Source of the DNA: Hormiphora californensis
Taxonomy: Eukaryota; Ctenophora; Tentaculata; Cydippida; Pleurobrachiidae
NCBI GenBank assembly: GCA_020137815.1
Contig: CM035361.1
Span: 6,360,631 to 6,424,630, forward strand
Direction of reading: 5' to 3'
DNA: 64,000 bases
The translations under genes were made by a program, and so were the position numbers. The notes beneath the pieces are model-generated. The model saw nothing but the letters and a program-made list of their open reading frames with translations, was not told where the DNA came from and did not search any database. Position 1 is the stretch's first letter. Each line of letters starts with the position of its first letter. Positions 44,015 through 61,223 of this stretch are shown here, in pieces.

Positions 44015-46185
44015 AGAGTTGAGAGAGAATGAGAGAGAGAGAGAGAGAGAAAGAGAGAGGGATGAGAAGGAGAGAGGAGGAGATGAGAGAGGAGAGAGCA
44101 GATAGGAGAGCGAGTATAGCGATAGAGACATAAAGAGTGCTAGTCGAGTAGCAGATAAAAATATGAACTGTGGGGGGTCTTCTTTCGATCCGCGAGTTGG
44201 ACCGATGGCGGGGAAGATAGTGACCAGCTCGAGATAGAGAGAGATAGGTCACGGAGAGTTAACTCAAACTGAGCTAGCTATAAAAAAGATCGCGCCGGAT
44301 CGCGTGACTTTATTCTCAAACATCCTGTGATAGTTGTGTTTGTTTGGTCAAAGATGAGGAGCTTTTTGTTTTCTGTGTTGTTGCTGTCCACATTTACTGC
44401 GACAGAAGGTAATGTTGAACTTGGGTACAGTGTCCCCTCTCTTCTTGGGAATCCCTGACTGAACGTAGCGCGCGCGATAATATGAGAGAGAGACAGCGCA
44501 GGAGGATCATGGAAGAAGGGGGGATATCATACCCAAATGTTGAACCCGTGTATAAAATCGTGATAATAATACTTCTCCACGACTTATCGTGATAGAGTTC
44601 GTATGATCATCATTTCATATTTCAGCGTGGAGTCCAGTGGTACGTGATAAAATAATCCCATTTGATCTGGAGAGCACCCCTCTTCAAATCAAAACCGACT
44701 CTACTACCGGGAGTGAGGAGAGGATTTGGGTTGAAACATACACTGCAGATGAGAGTTACATTGGAGGGGTGCAGGTGTTGTTTACCTCACCTATGGTATA
44801 CTTCATCAGCTACCGCACCGGATGGACCTTCCTCCCAGTACAACCACCAGAGGAAGTGAACAAGATGTGGACAATTCGAAAGACGGCTACCAACCTTACC
44901 ATAGAGTGCAACGGGGTGGAGGTTCTGAACTACCAGTTCAGTGACAGTAGTGATACTCGCTGTGTATCAAAGTGGGGAGGAGATATTGTGGAGAAGATAC
45001 AATTTCACTCCGCGGACACTGCATCTGACAGCTACAGAGCAAAACCAACAGGTAACCAGAAGAAAATAAATACTTTATTACATTGATAATCAGTGAATAA
45101 GTTTAGTTTTCTCTATCTGGCTGGACAAAATAATAGACGGGAATGTTATCCCATTATTCAATTGATAATGGTGTACAGCCGTTATCAGCTGCAACTAAAA
45201 TCTCCCAACACCATTTCAATCCATTGCAGTGTGTCCCGGGTTTGTTGTAGACGGTTCTGTGGAAGGAAGTTGGAGCGATACTGATCCTGGACAGACGGTG
45301 ACCATCAACTGTCAGAAGAAGTACGTGCGAGATGGTAGCTCTGAGAGGACATGTAGGTGACGACGGAGAGTGGAACATTGATGCCCCTCTCTGCAGGAAA
45401 CTGAGTAAGTTTTGCAGGTTCGGTACAAATTTGGGGATGGGTGAACCAATGCAATTTAACCGAATTATAATTATTGACAGTTTCGGAAAAGTTGGGCAAC
45501 TTTTCTCAGAATATTTTGGTTGATTTTTGTTGTAGGGCATTATCATGGGATTACTGCTGCAGTACACGTGTTACGTTATAAGTATTAAGTAAACCGAATT
45601 CGGTATGTCTAACTATTTTACAGGACAGATAAAAAGTTTTTCCAGTCAGACCCCGATTTACCGGGATGCTCGGACTAGGGAAATTATTCCTCCCGGTAAT
45701 CAGGGGGTTGTTATGTTCTAACCCTCCTTTACATTTGTATTTGGGGTGCGCGAAACACAGTCTAGCTAGGTAATCAGGGTGGTCTTCCCGGTAAATCGAG
45801 GTCCGACACTAACGTGGGTGAAGGGTCACCATAAGCGGCACATCGTAGTGTCAGACTCTCCCCAATATTGACTCTGATAGCGGCAGTGGAGTCAAAGAAG
45901 GCTTTTCGTGGTGTATCTTGATTTACTGGTAAGTTCCCTGTAGATATAATTAATTAATTAATTAATTATTAACTATATGTAGATATAATTAATTAGATGA
46001 TTTGTTGGTAATTAACTGTTAATTAATTAATTTAAGATTAAACTAAATTAATAGTTAATTAATTACTAATTAGTTACTAATTAGTGTAATTACCGGTGAC
46101 TGTAACTGTAAGTGACTTCACTAGTACTTCCTCATTTAGCTTCTCATTTTTTGCCCAACACTCAAATGTGCCTTCGTGACTAGAC
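36938..46185 (-). CDS. Gene C: multi-Ig single-pass membrane receptor (5' end not found)
   Basis: Minus-strand exons: 46185–46094, 45925–45814, 42708–42632, 42368–42237, 41844–41712, 41412–41282, 40947–40818, 40506–40375, 40025–39937, 39220–39134, 38859–38702, 37852–37714, 37056–36938. All phases match. Ig domains are each split across two or three exons, with clear B/F-strand Cys and C-strand Trp: GESLTLRCAAYGDPSPT / VYWTFGD / FIYQCQA; NLVCSVEGSVLVTWLYNG / GVYTCVG; NAVTCMASGFPPPR / LYWYINGE / RCVAVS. Exon 39220–39134 is a transmembrane helix (IIGGVVIVAFILLVVVLVV). The ~135-residue tail is helical and charged, then basic, with NPIY near the end and the terminus RDSEL. No kinase or phosphatase domain. 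Signal peptide and first Ig halves lie beyond 46185 and were not identified. Confidence 0.85.
37477..37527. mobile_element. Micro-element TTG…CAA, copy 1 (51 bp)
   Basis: TTGTTATGTTCTAACCCTCC … CACTAGGCAA with GTAAAACC on both sides (37469–37476, 37528–37535). Confidence 0.75.
37646..37697. mobile_element. Micro-element, copy 2 (52 bp)
   Basis: TTGTTATGTTCTAACCCTCT … GTCTAGCTAAGTAA with AGCTGAAG on both sides (37638–37645, 37698–37705). The right duplicate lies just past the gene C donor at 37713. Confidence 0.75.
37870..38700. repeat. GGTTAGGTCAGGTGGTTATG and ATTACCACTAATTACC minisatellites (gene C intron)
   Basis: About 37870–38490 is an irregular array of GGTTAGGT/GGTTATGTCA units, including a ~190-bp higher-order duplication (38110–38270 and 38330–38450). 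38490–38700 is an array of AATTACCACT/AATTACCAAT units that reaches the splice donor at 38701. Confidence 0.85.
38979..39092. mobile_element. hAT-type MITE, full-length, perfect 8-bp TSD
   Basis: CAGGAACCGACCG … TCGGTCGGTTCCTG flanked by TGTTATGT (38971–38978, 39093–39100). Has CCAATCAG ×2 and GTCACGTGAC. It lies in the intron between the transmembrane and first tail exons of gene C. Confidence 0.9.
39221..39905. repeat. G-rich GGTGGTTAGAGGGGGAGGAG minisatellite with embedded exon copies
   Basis: Irregular 15–25-bp GGTGGTTAGA(GGG)n units, with many G3+ runs able to form quadruplexes. At about 39317–39352 and 39538–39575 the array includes ~36-bp copies of the acceptor plus start of the adjacent transmembrane exon (TATGTAGTACATCTTGGGAT). 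Confidence 0.85.
40200..40346. repeat. CAGTCGGACCCCGATTTACC MITE, copy 2
   Basis: CAGCCGGACCCCGACTTACC … AAATCGGGGTCCGACTATA, with internal ATTTACCGG repeats; lies in a gene C intron. Confidence 0.75.
40722..40817. mobile_element. Truncated hAT-type MITE touching a gene C splice donor
   Basis: CAGGAACCGACCGACACGAG through the central TCACGTGA to CACTATTTCCTGATAC. The right TIR is missing and the sequence ends exactly at the exon edge 40818, so the GTATCAGG donor is MITE-derived or converges on it. Confidence 0.7.
40948..41280. repeat. GGTAACCATGGTAACTATGATAACATAA tandem repeat
   Basis: About five 28-bp units next to the exon ending at 40947, and another GGTAACnATGGTAAC cluster at 41165–41275. 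Between them GGCCAATGCTCTGA flanks a 50-bp insertion (41083–41175). Confidence 0.75.
41939..42225. repeat. 18-bp minisatellite of CRE-like TGACGTCA sites
   Basis: About sixteen copies of ATGACGTCACAGTATCAT. Roughly twelve keep the perfect palindrome TGACGTCA; the rest read TGACGTGA. The array ends about ten bases inside the intron next to the gene C donor at 42236. Confidence 0.9.
42716..42920. repeat. 31-bp GTTAATTCAGTGAAATATGT minisatellite
   Basis: About six units ending TAAGATGATGA. It starts eight bases upstream (on the minus strand) of the gene C exon at 42708, whose acceptor ATTTCAG resembles the repeat. Confidence 0.8.
43031..43172. repeat. CAGTCGGACCCCGATTTACC MITE, copy 3
   Basis: GTCGGACCCCGATTTACCGG mirrored by CGGTAAATCGGGGTACGAC. 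Confidence 0.75.
43262..44260. repeat. (CAGA)n and (GA)n tracts upstream of gene D
   Basis: CAGA units 43290–43490, GA runs 43625–43780 and 43961–44095, with the same GGACCTTGTGGAGGAGGCG / CGCCTCTTCCACAAGGTCC hairpin (43863–43912) and ATATCACGTGAT as upstream of gene B. The shared string AAGGCACACCAAAAAAGTGA (43538) matches 24645. Long frames are artefacts. Confidence 0.9.
44279..44286 (+). promoter_or_regulatory. TATA box of gene D
   Basis: TATAAAAA, then CGCGCCGGATCGCG and an initiator-like ATTCTCAAA about 30 bp on, matching gene B's promoter. Confidence 0.6.
44354..45405 (+). pseudogene. Gene D: FAMeT–CCP paralogue of gene B, truncated by a frameshift
   Basis: Exons: 44354–44408 (signal peptide MRSFLFSVLLLSTFTA), 44626–45051 (one FAMeT-like domain) and 45230–45405 (CCP). 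Promoter, signal exon, FAMeT exon and CCP each match gene B closely, and similarity continues past the CCP (GGTTCGGTACAAATTTGGGG; AAAAGTTGGGCAACTTTT). In the CCP, seven bases replace six after ERTC, giving a TGA at 45358–45360 before the last Cys. The product would be a signal peptide, one FAMeT and half a CCP. It lies antisense inside a gene C intron. It could still be expressed as a short secreted FAMeT protein. Confidence 0.75.
45651..45808. repeat. CAGTCGGACCCCGATTTACC MITE, copy 4, with a nested micro-element
   Basis: CAGTCAGACCCCGATTTACC … GTAAATCGAGGTCCGAC, ending five bases before the gene C exon at 45814. The TTG…TAA micro-element (45708–45773) sits inside. Confidence 0.75.
45708..45773. 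mobile_element. Micro-element, copy 3 (66 bp), nested in a MITE
   Basis: TTGTTATGTTCTAACCCTCC … CAGTCTAGCTAGGTAA. Flanks TCAGGGGG / TCAGGGTG match at seven of eight. Confidence 0.75.
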
Positions 46186-46189
46186 CTGA

Positions 46190-47608
46190 AATATTTTAGA
46201 ATATTTTATTGAAATATTCGATTGTTAGTACTTGTAGTTGTGTGCTCTCATGTTTTTGGTATAATTTAATTAGTCAAACTATTGAAATAATTTTCTACTT
46301 TCTAGTAAACCTCCTGTCAAGCCTTCTCCTTTAAGTTTAGTTCTTCAAGTGTATTTGTTATTTTCATTCATGTACCAAGTTATGTTTACAATTTCATATA
46401 CAGTCGAACCCCGATTTACCGGGCGAACCTTCCCGGCCAAAGCATCCCGGTGAATCGGGGTCCGACTATAACAGATTATTTTCCAATTAATAGTCTTTCA
46501 AAATATCGTATCACTGAAAGTGATATTCTGTACTGTAACTGTACTGAAAACTTTCCCAGCCCGCATGGTAGCTTTTTACTTTTTACTATTTTAATATCTT
46601 TATGGTCAACACCAAGACACCGGCCACCCTAAATTTCACCATTGTAAAGTGTCACAATACAGCTTTCTTTACCATATCACATTATATAGCTAGTTAACTA
46701 ACCAACTTCATGGAATTTTAGCTCAATTCCCAGAAACAGTCTCGCTCTGCTTATTGGACCGTTAAGCTTGTTAACTATCACATGATACATCCCAGAATAC
46801 TGGTCCCTGATTGGCTGATAACCTATCACGTGATACGTCCCAGCTAACACTTTTTGGAAGACAGCTATTGTTAAGAATATATTGAAAGGGAGCTACTATA
46901 CTCTTGGTCCAGCCAGCAGATAAAGAGATAGGCGGGGTCTTGTTCGCTCACCCTTTATCATTATATTGTGCCGTTTTATATTCATTGTTGTATGGAGAAT
47001 AGTAGACCTGAACGGCGAACACTGGTGTGCTTTGGGCGAACACTGCAACGTGTGCTATCTATTTCTATAGAAGACGTCGAACACTGGTTCGCTTTGTTGG
47101 GTAAAAGCTCAAAAAAGTATATGCCCCAAAACTCCGTCTACTCACGTGAGACATGTTGTCACGTGACACAGAACAATGTCTCACTGTGTCTCACTGTGCA
47201 GACACGCCCCCTAACAATATATGTGAAGGGATCCAGTATAAATAAAGGGTCAGAGGTGGTAGAATAGAAATATTAGCTGTTGTCATGGACCACGCTATTC
47301 CATTGGTAACGAAATTACCCCTCGTACTGGCATCGCAGTTGTTTTAGCCCGCAAGTTAGGGGTAATTTCGCTACCAGCAATTCCATTCCTTCTAGTCTAG
47401 TCGAAGAGTCAAGTTTAAGAACTCTATATTCAAGCTGCCTATACCGGCCATAGCTTAGAATTATATATTAGGAACTTTAAAAAGTTATAATTTCTATAGT
47501 CGTTATCATCATCACCACTGCTTTTATTTTCTTCTAAAACCTCTCATATCATTTTAGTGTTGACTATAATCTCTCATATCATTCTAGTGTTGACTATACA
47601 TCGGAGTC
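46190..47608. other. Intergenic/upstream region between genes C and E
   Basis: Holds a 70-bp CAGTCGAACCCCGATTTACC MITE (46400–46468), a partial hAT MITE (46797–46835, ACTGGTCCCTGATTGGCTGA) and a small TIR element (47305–47375, GGTAACGAAATTACCCCT mirrored). No TATA box is obvious near 47609, and gene C's missing first exons should lie here or beyond but were not recognised. Confidence 0.6.
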
Positions 47609-55283
<7,675 letters not shown>

Positions 55284-55605
55284 ATACTGAATTTTTAATG
55301 CTGGGGGCTGTGTGTGATAGTGGGTGCTGAAGGAGAAGTGCTGAAGGAGAAGGGGAAAGCGGAGAAGAACAAGAAAGAATGTCGAAGGTTGTCGTGACCC
55401 AACCGAGAGACTGTGATTGTTGTTTTAGAATTTAAGATCACATGTTTGATTTGATAAACACAATCTTTGTTTGTATTAACATTTTACCTTGGCAATTTTG
55501 AAAAACCTTGTTTTATTTATTTTTGTTTGAAACTAGCATATTTTTCTTTATGCAAACTAAATTTGTTTGTTTGTTTGTTTGTTTGTTAGTTTGTGTTATT
55601 TTGTG
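55284..55605. other. 3' flank of gene E
   Basis: Downstream of the stop. Contains GTTTGTTTGTTT repeats near 55565. No canonical AATAAA is obvious. Confidence 0.4.
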
Positions 55606-58600
55606 TGTCTCTTCTCACCTATTAATGTTAATGAACCAGAGAGTACCATCTCTTCTCACCTATTAATGTTAATGAACCAGAGAGTACCATCTCTTCTCAC
55701 CTGTTAATGTTAATGAACCAGAGAGTACCATCTCTTCTCACCTATTAATGTTAATGAACCAGAGAGTACCATCTCTTCTCACCTATTAATGTTAATGAAC
55801 CAGAGAGTCTCTTCTCACCTGTTAATGTTAATGAACCAGAGAGTCTCTTCTCACCTATTAATGTTAATGAACCAGAGAGTCTCTTCTCACCTATTAATGT
55901 TAATGAACCAGAGAGTCCCATCTCTTCTCACCTATTAATGTTAATGAACCAGAGAGTACCATCTCTTCTCACCTATTAATGTTAATGAACCAGAGAGTCT
56001 CTTCTCACCTATTAATGTTAATGAACCAGAGAGTCTCTTCTCACCTGTTAATGTTAATGAACCAGAGAGTTCCATCTCTTCTCACCTATTAATGTTAATG
56101 AACCAGAGAGTACCATCTCTTCTCACCTATTAATGTTAATGAACCAGAGAGTACCATCTCTTCTCACCTATTAATGTTAATGAACCAGAGAGTACCATCT
56201 CTTCTCACCTATTAATGTTAATGAACCAGAGAGTACCATCTCTTCTCACCTATTAATGTTAATGAACCAGAGAGTCTCTTCTCACCTATTAATGTTAATG
56301 AACCAGAGAGTTCCATCTCTTCTCACCTATTAATGTTAATGAACCAGAGAGTACCATCTCTTCTCACCTATTAATGTTAATGAACCAGAGAGTACCATCT
56401 CTTCTCACCTATTAATGTTAATGAACCAGAGAGTCTCTTCTCACCTATTAATGTTAATGAACCAGAGAGTACATCTCTTCTCACCTATTAATGTTAATGA
56501 ACCAGAGAGTACATCTCTCTCACCTATTAATGTTAATGAACCAGAGAGTCTCTTCTCACCTATTAATGTTAATGAACCAGAGAGTCATCTCTTCTCACCT
56601 ATTAATGTTAATGAACCAGAGAGTACCATCTCTTCTCACCTATTAATGTTAATGAACCAGAGAGTCCATCTTCTCACCTATTAATGTTAATGAACCAGAG
56701 AGTCTCTTCTCACCTATTAATGTTAATGAACCAGAGAGTACCATCTCTTCTCACCTATTAATGTTAATGAACCAGAGAGTCTCTTCTCACCTATTAATGT
56801 TAATGAACCAGAGAGTGTATCTTCTCACCTATTAATGTTAATGAACCAGAGAGTCTCTTCTCACCTATTAATGTTAATGAACCAGAGAGTTCCATCTCTT
56901 CTCACCTATTAATGTTAATGAACCAGAGAGTCTCTTCTCACCTATTAATGTTAATGAACCAGAGAGTCTCTTCTCACCTATTAATGTTAATGAACCAGAG
57001 AGTCTCTTCTCACCTATTAATGTTAATGAACCAGAGAGTCTCTTCTCACCTATTAATGTTAATGAACCAGAGAGTCTCTTCTCACCTATTAATGTTAATG
57101 AACCAGAGAGTACCATCTCTTCTCACCTATTAATGTTAATGAACCAGAGAGTACCATCTCTTCTCACCTATTAATGTTAATGAACCAGAGAGTCTCTTCT
57201 CACCTATTAATGTTAATGAGAGTCTCTTCTCACCTATTAATGTTAATGAACCAGAAGAGTACCATCTCTTCTCACCTATTAATGTTAATGAACCAGAGAG
57301 TACCATCTCTTCTCACCTATTAATGTTAATGAACCAGAGAGTACCATCTCTTCTCACCTATTAATGTTAATGAACCAGAGAGTCCATCTCTCTCACCTAT
57401 TAATGTTAATGAACCAGAGAGTACCATCTCTTCTCACCTATTAATGTTAATGAACCAGAGAGTCTCTTCTCACCTATTAATGTTAATGAACCAGAGAGTC
57501 TCTTCTCACCTATTAATGTTAATGAACCAGAGAGTACCATCTCTTCTCACCTATTAATGTTAATGAACCAGAGAGTACCATCTCTTCTCACCTATTAATG
57601 TTAATGAACCAGAGAGTACCATCTCTTCTCACCTATTAATGTTAATGAACCAGAGAGTACCATCTCTTCTCACCTATTAATGTTAATGAACCAGAGAGTC
57701 CTCTTCTCACCTATTAATGTTAATGAACCAGAGAGTCCATCTCTTCTCACCTATTAATGTTAATGAACCAGAGAGTACATCTCTTCTCACCTATTAATGT
57801 TAATGAACCAGAGAGTACCATCTCTTCTCACCTATTAATGTTAATGAACCAGAGAGTACCATCTCTTCTCACCTATTAATGTTAATGAACCAGAGAGTAC
57901 CATCTCTTCTCACCTATTAATGTTAATGAACCAGAGAGTACCATCTCTTCTCACCTATTAATGTTAATGAACCAGAGAGTACCATCTCTTCTCACCTATT
58001 AATGTTAATGAACCAGAGAGTACCATCTCTTCTCACCTATTAATGTTAATGAACCAGAGAGTACCATCTCTTCTCACCTATTAATGTTAATGAACCAGAG
58101 AGTACCATCTCTTCTCACCTATTAATGTTAATGAACCAGAGAGTACCATCTCTTCTCACCTATTAATGTTAATGAACCAGAGAGTACCATCTCTTCTCAC
58201 CTATTAATGTTAATGAACCAGAGAGTCCCATCTCTTCTCACCTATTAATGTTAATGAACCAGAGAGTACCATCTCTTCTCACCTATTAATGTTAATGAAC
58301 CAGAGAGTACCATCTCTTCTCACCTATTAATGTTAATGAACCAGAGAGTACCATCTCTTCTCACCTATTAATGTTAATGAACCAGAGAGTACCATCTCTT
58401 CTCACCTATTAATGTTAATGAACCAGAGAGTACCATCTCTTCTCACCTATTAATGTTAATGAACCAGAGAGTCTCTTCTCACCTATTAATGTTAATGAAC
58501 CAGAGAGTACCATCTCTTCTCACCTATTAATGTTAATGAACCAGAGAGTACCATCTCTTCTCACCTATTAATGTTAATGAACCAGAGAGTACCATCTCTT

Positions 58601-60206
58601 CTCACCTATTAATGTTAATGAACCAGAGAGTACCATCTCTTCTCACCTATTAATGTTAATGAACCAGAGAGTACCATCTCTTCTCACCTATTAATGTTAA
58701 TGAACCAGAGAGTCATCTCTTCTCACCTATTAATGTTAATGAACCAGAGAGTCCATCTCTTCTCACCTATTAATGTTAATGAACCAGAGAGTACCATCTC
58801 TTCTCACCTATTAATGTTAATGAACCAGAGAGTACCATCTCTTCTCACCTATTAATGTTAATGAACCAGAGAGTACCATCTCTTCTCACCTATTAATGTT
58901 AATGAACCAGAGAGTACCATCTCTTCTCACCTATTAATGTTAATGAACCAGAGAGTACCATCTCTTCTCACCTATTAATGTTAATGAACCAGAGAGTACC
59001 ATCTCTTCTCACCTATTAATGTTAATGAACCAGAGAGTTCCATCTCTTCTCACCTATTAATGTTAATGAACCAGAGAGTCTCTTCTCACCTATTAATGTT
59101 AATGAACCAGAGAGTACCATCTCTTCTCACCTATTAATGTTAATGAACCAGAGAGTCTCTTCTCACCTATTAATGTTAATGAACCAGAGAGTACTCTTCT
59201 CACCTATTAATGTTAATGAACCAGAGAGTCTCTCTTCTCACCTATTAATGTTAATGAACCAGAGAGTACCATCTCTTCTCACCTATTAATGTTAATGAAC
59301 CAGAGAGTCTCTTCTCACCTATTAATGTTAATGAACCAGAGAGTCTCTTCTCACCTATTAATGTTAATGAACCAGAGAGTACCATCTCTTCTCACCTATT
59401 AATGTTAATGAACCAGAGAGTACCATCTCTTCTCACCTATTAATGTTAATGAACCAGAGAGTCTCTTCTCACCTATTAATGTTAATGAACCAGAGAGTAC
59501 CATCTCTTCTCACCTATTAATGTTAATGAACCAGAGAGTCTCTTCTCACCTATTAATGTTAATGAACCAGAGAGTCTCTTCTCACCTATTAATGTTAATG
59601 AACCAGAGAGTCTCTTCTCACCTATTAATGTTAATGAACCAGAGAGTACCATCTCTTCTCACCTATTAATGTTAATGAACCAGAGAGTACCATCTCTTCT
59701 CACCTATTAATGTTAATGAACCAGAGAGTACCATCTCTTCTCACCTATTAATGTTAATGAACCAGAGAGTACCATCTCTTCTCACCTATTAATGTTAATG
59801 AACCAGAGAGTACCATCTCTTCTCACCTATTAATGTTAATGAACCAGAGAGTCTCTTCTCACCTATTAATGTTAATGAACCAGAGAGTCTCTTCTCACCT
59901 ATTAATGTTAATGAACCAGAGAGTACCATCTCTTCTCACCTATTAATGTTAATGAACCAGAGAGTACCACCTCTTCTCACCTATTAATGTTAATGAACCA
60001 GAGAGTCTCTTCTCACCTATTAATGTTAATGAACCAGAGAGTACCATGTGTGTCTCACCTATTAATGTTAATGAACCAGAGAGTACCATCTCACCTATTA
60101 ATGTTAATGAACCAGAGAGTACCATCTCTTCTCACCTATTAATGTTAATGAACCAGAGAGTACCATGTGTGTCTCACCTATTAATGTTAATGAACCAGAG
60201 AGTTCC
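55606..60206. repeat. 4.6-kb minisatellite of 36- and 41-bp units
   Basis: Core TCACCTATTAATGTTAATGA + ACCAGAGAG in roughly 115–120 units. Units differ mainly by presence or absence of ACCAT, giving 41 or 36 bp; a few variants carry GTT for ATT, TTCCAT, or ACCATGTGTG at the right end. Because 41 is not a multiple of three, mixed arrays are not coding. Confidence 0.98.
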
Positions 60207-60302
60207 ATCGGAATAATCGTAGAACTTCTTCTCAAATCCACTAATCTCAAACTTCGTGCCGTTATTATACTTCTGGTACCATCTGAATGGGAAACTGTGT
60301 TA

Positions 60303-60381
60303 GTAAACAACCAATCAGAACTCGTTATTTAGGTCACGTGACTGGTTATAAACCAATCAGGGACCAGTATTTCCTGATACT
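60303..60381. repeat. Partial hAT-type MITE
   Basis: AAACAACCAATCAGAACTCG … GTCACGTGAC … AACCAATCAGGGACC … TTTCCTGATA; TIRs lost. Confidence 0.75.
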
Positions 60382-60394
60382 TCTGGTACCACCT

Positions 60395-60660
60395 GAATGG
60401 GAATAACTGTGTTAATAACACCTAAATGGGATGGAGTAACTGTGTTAATAACACCTAAATGGGATGGAGTAACTGTGTTAATAACACCTAAATGGGATGG
60501 AGTAACTGTGTTAATAACACCTAAATGGGATGGAGTAACTGTGTTAATAACACCTAAATGGGATGGAACAGTGTTAGGAACAGTGTTAGATCGACAGTGT
60601 TACAGGATAGTAAAACAGATGACGGAACAAATAACAAAACAGATGACGGAACACTAGAAC
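60395..60660. repeat. 33-bp TAACTGTGTTAATAACACCT minisatellite
   Basis: Five units ending AAATGGGATGGAG, then AACAGATGACGGAAC in duplicate. In frame it encodes VLITPKWDGVT repeats, but no start or splice context supports a gene. Confidence 0.85.
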
Positions 60661-60848
60661 AGATATAACATTAAAAGCTAATTATTTTAACTTTATTCCT
60701 CCAAATTTAATTTCTTTTCCAGTTTCTTTCTTTTTCAAATCAATAATTTGAGGGCCGCACGTATTGATGGTTATCGTACAAAAGGTTGGAAACTCAGTTT
60801 ACGCAGATCGACACGCCGCCCTAAGTTAAGAGCGATCACGGAAGCATC

Positions 60849-60852
<4 letters not shown>

Positions 60853-60890
<38 letters not shown>

Positions 60891-61026
60891 CATATATCTG
60901 TATCTCTCAGATATCTATCTCTCTCTCTCTTTTTGCCCCGCCGCGTGGGTGTCTGTGGGAGTGGAATCGGGCAGCGATACTAAAATGTAGGTGAAGCACA
61001 AGCCAAGCATGTCCTGAAAGTAGAAG

Positions 61027-61115
<89 letters not shown>
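60853..61115. repeat. CT and GA microsatellites upstream of gene F
   Basis: (CT)n at 60853–60888 and (GA)n at 61029–61112, with AGATATCTATCTCTCT between. Confidence 0.9.
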
Positions 61116-61119
<4 letters not shown>

Positions 61120-61223
61120 CTGAATCGGTTTTCCGCGGCACAATTCACTTTAAACCTGCAGAAAGTCAATTTGATTTCGTTTACATTAGTGTGCAGTCCA
61201 GTTAATTAATTAATTAATTAGTA

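Noticed and set aside
46310-46385. Minus-strand WYMNENNKYT resembling an Ig C strand of gene C
   Set aside because: A stop follows at once and no convincing acceptor precedes it; not enough to call an exon.
55606-60206. CRISPR-like regular repeats
   Set aside because: Units are contiguous with no unique spacers, and the genome is eukaryotic; it is a minisatellite.
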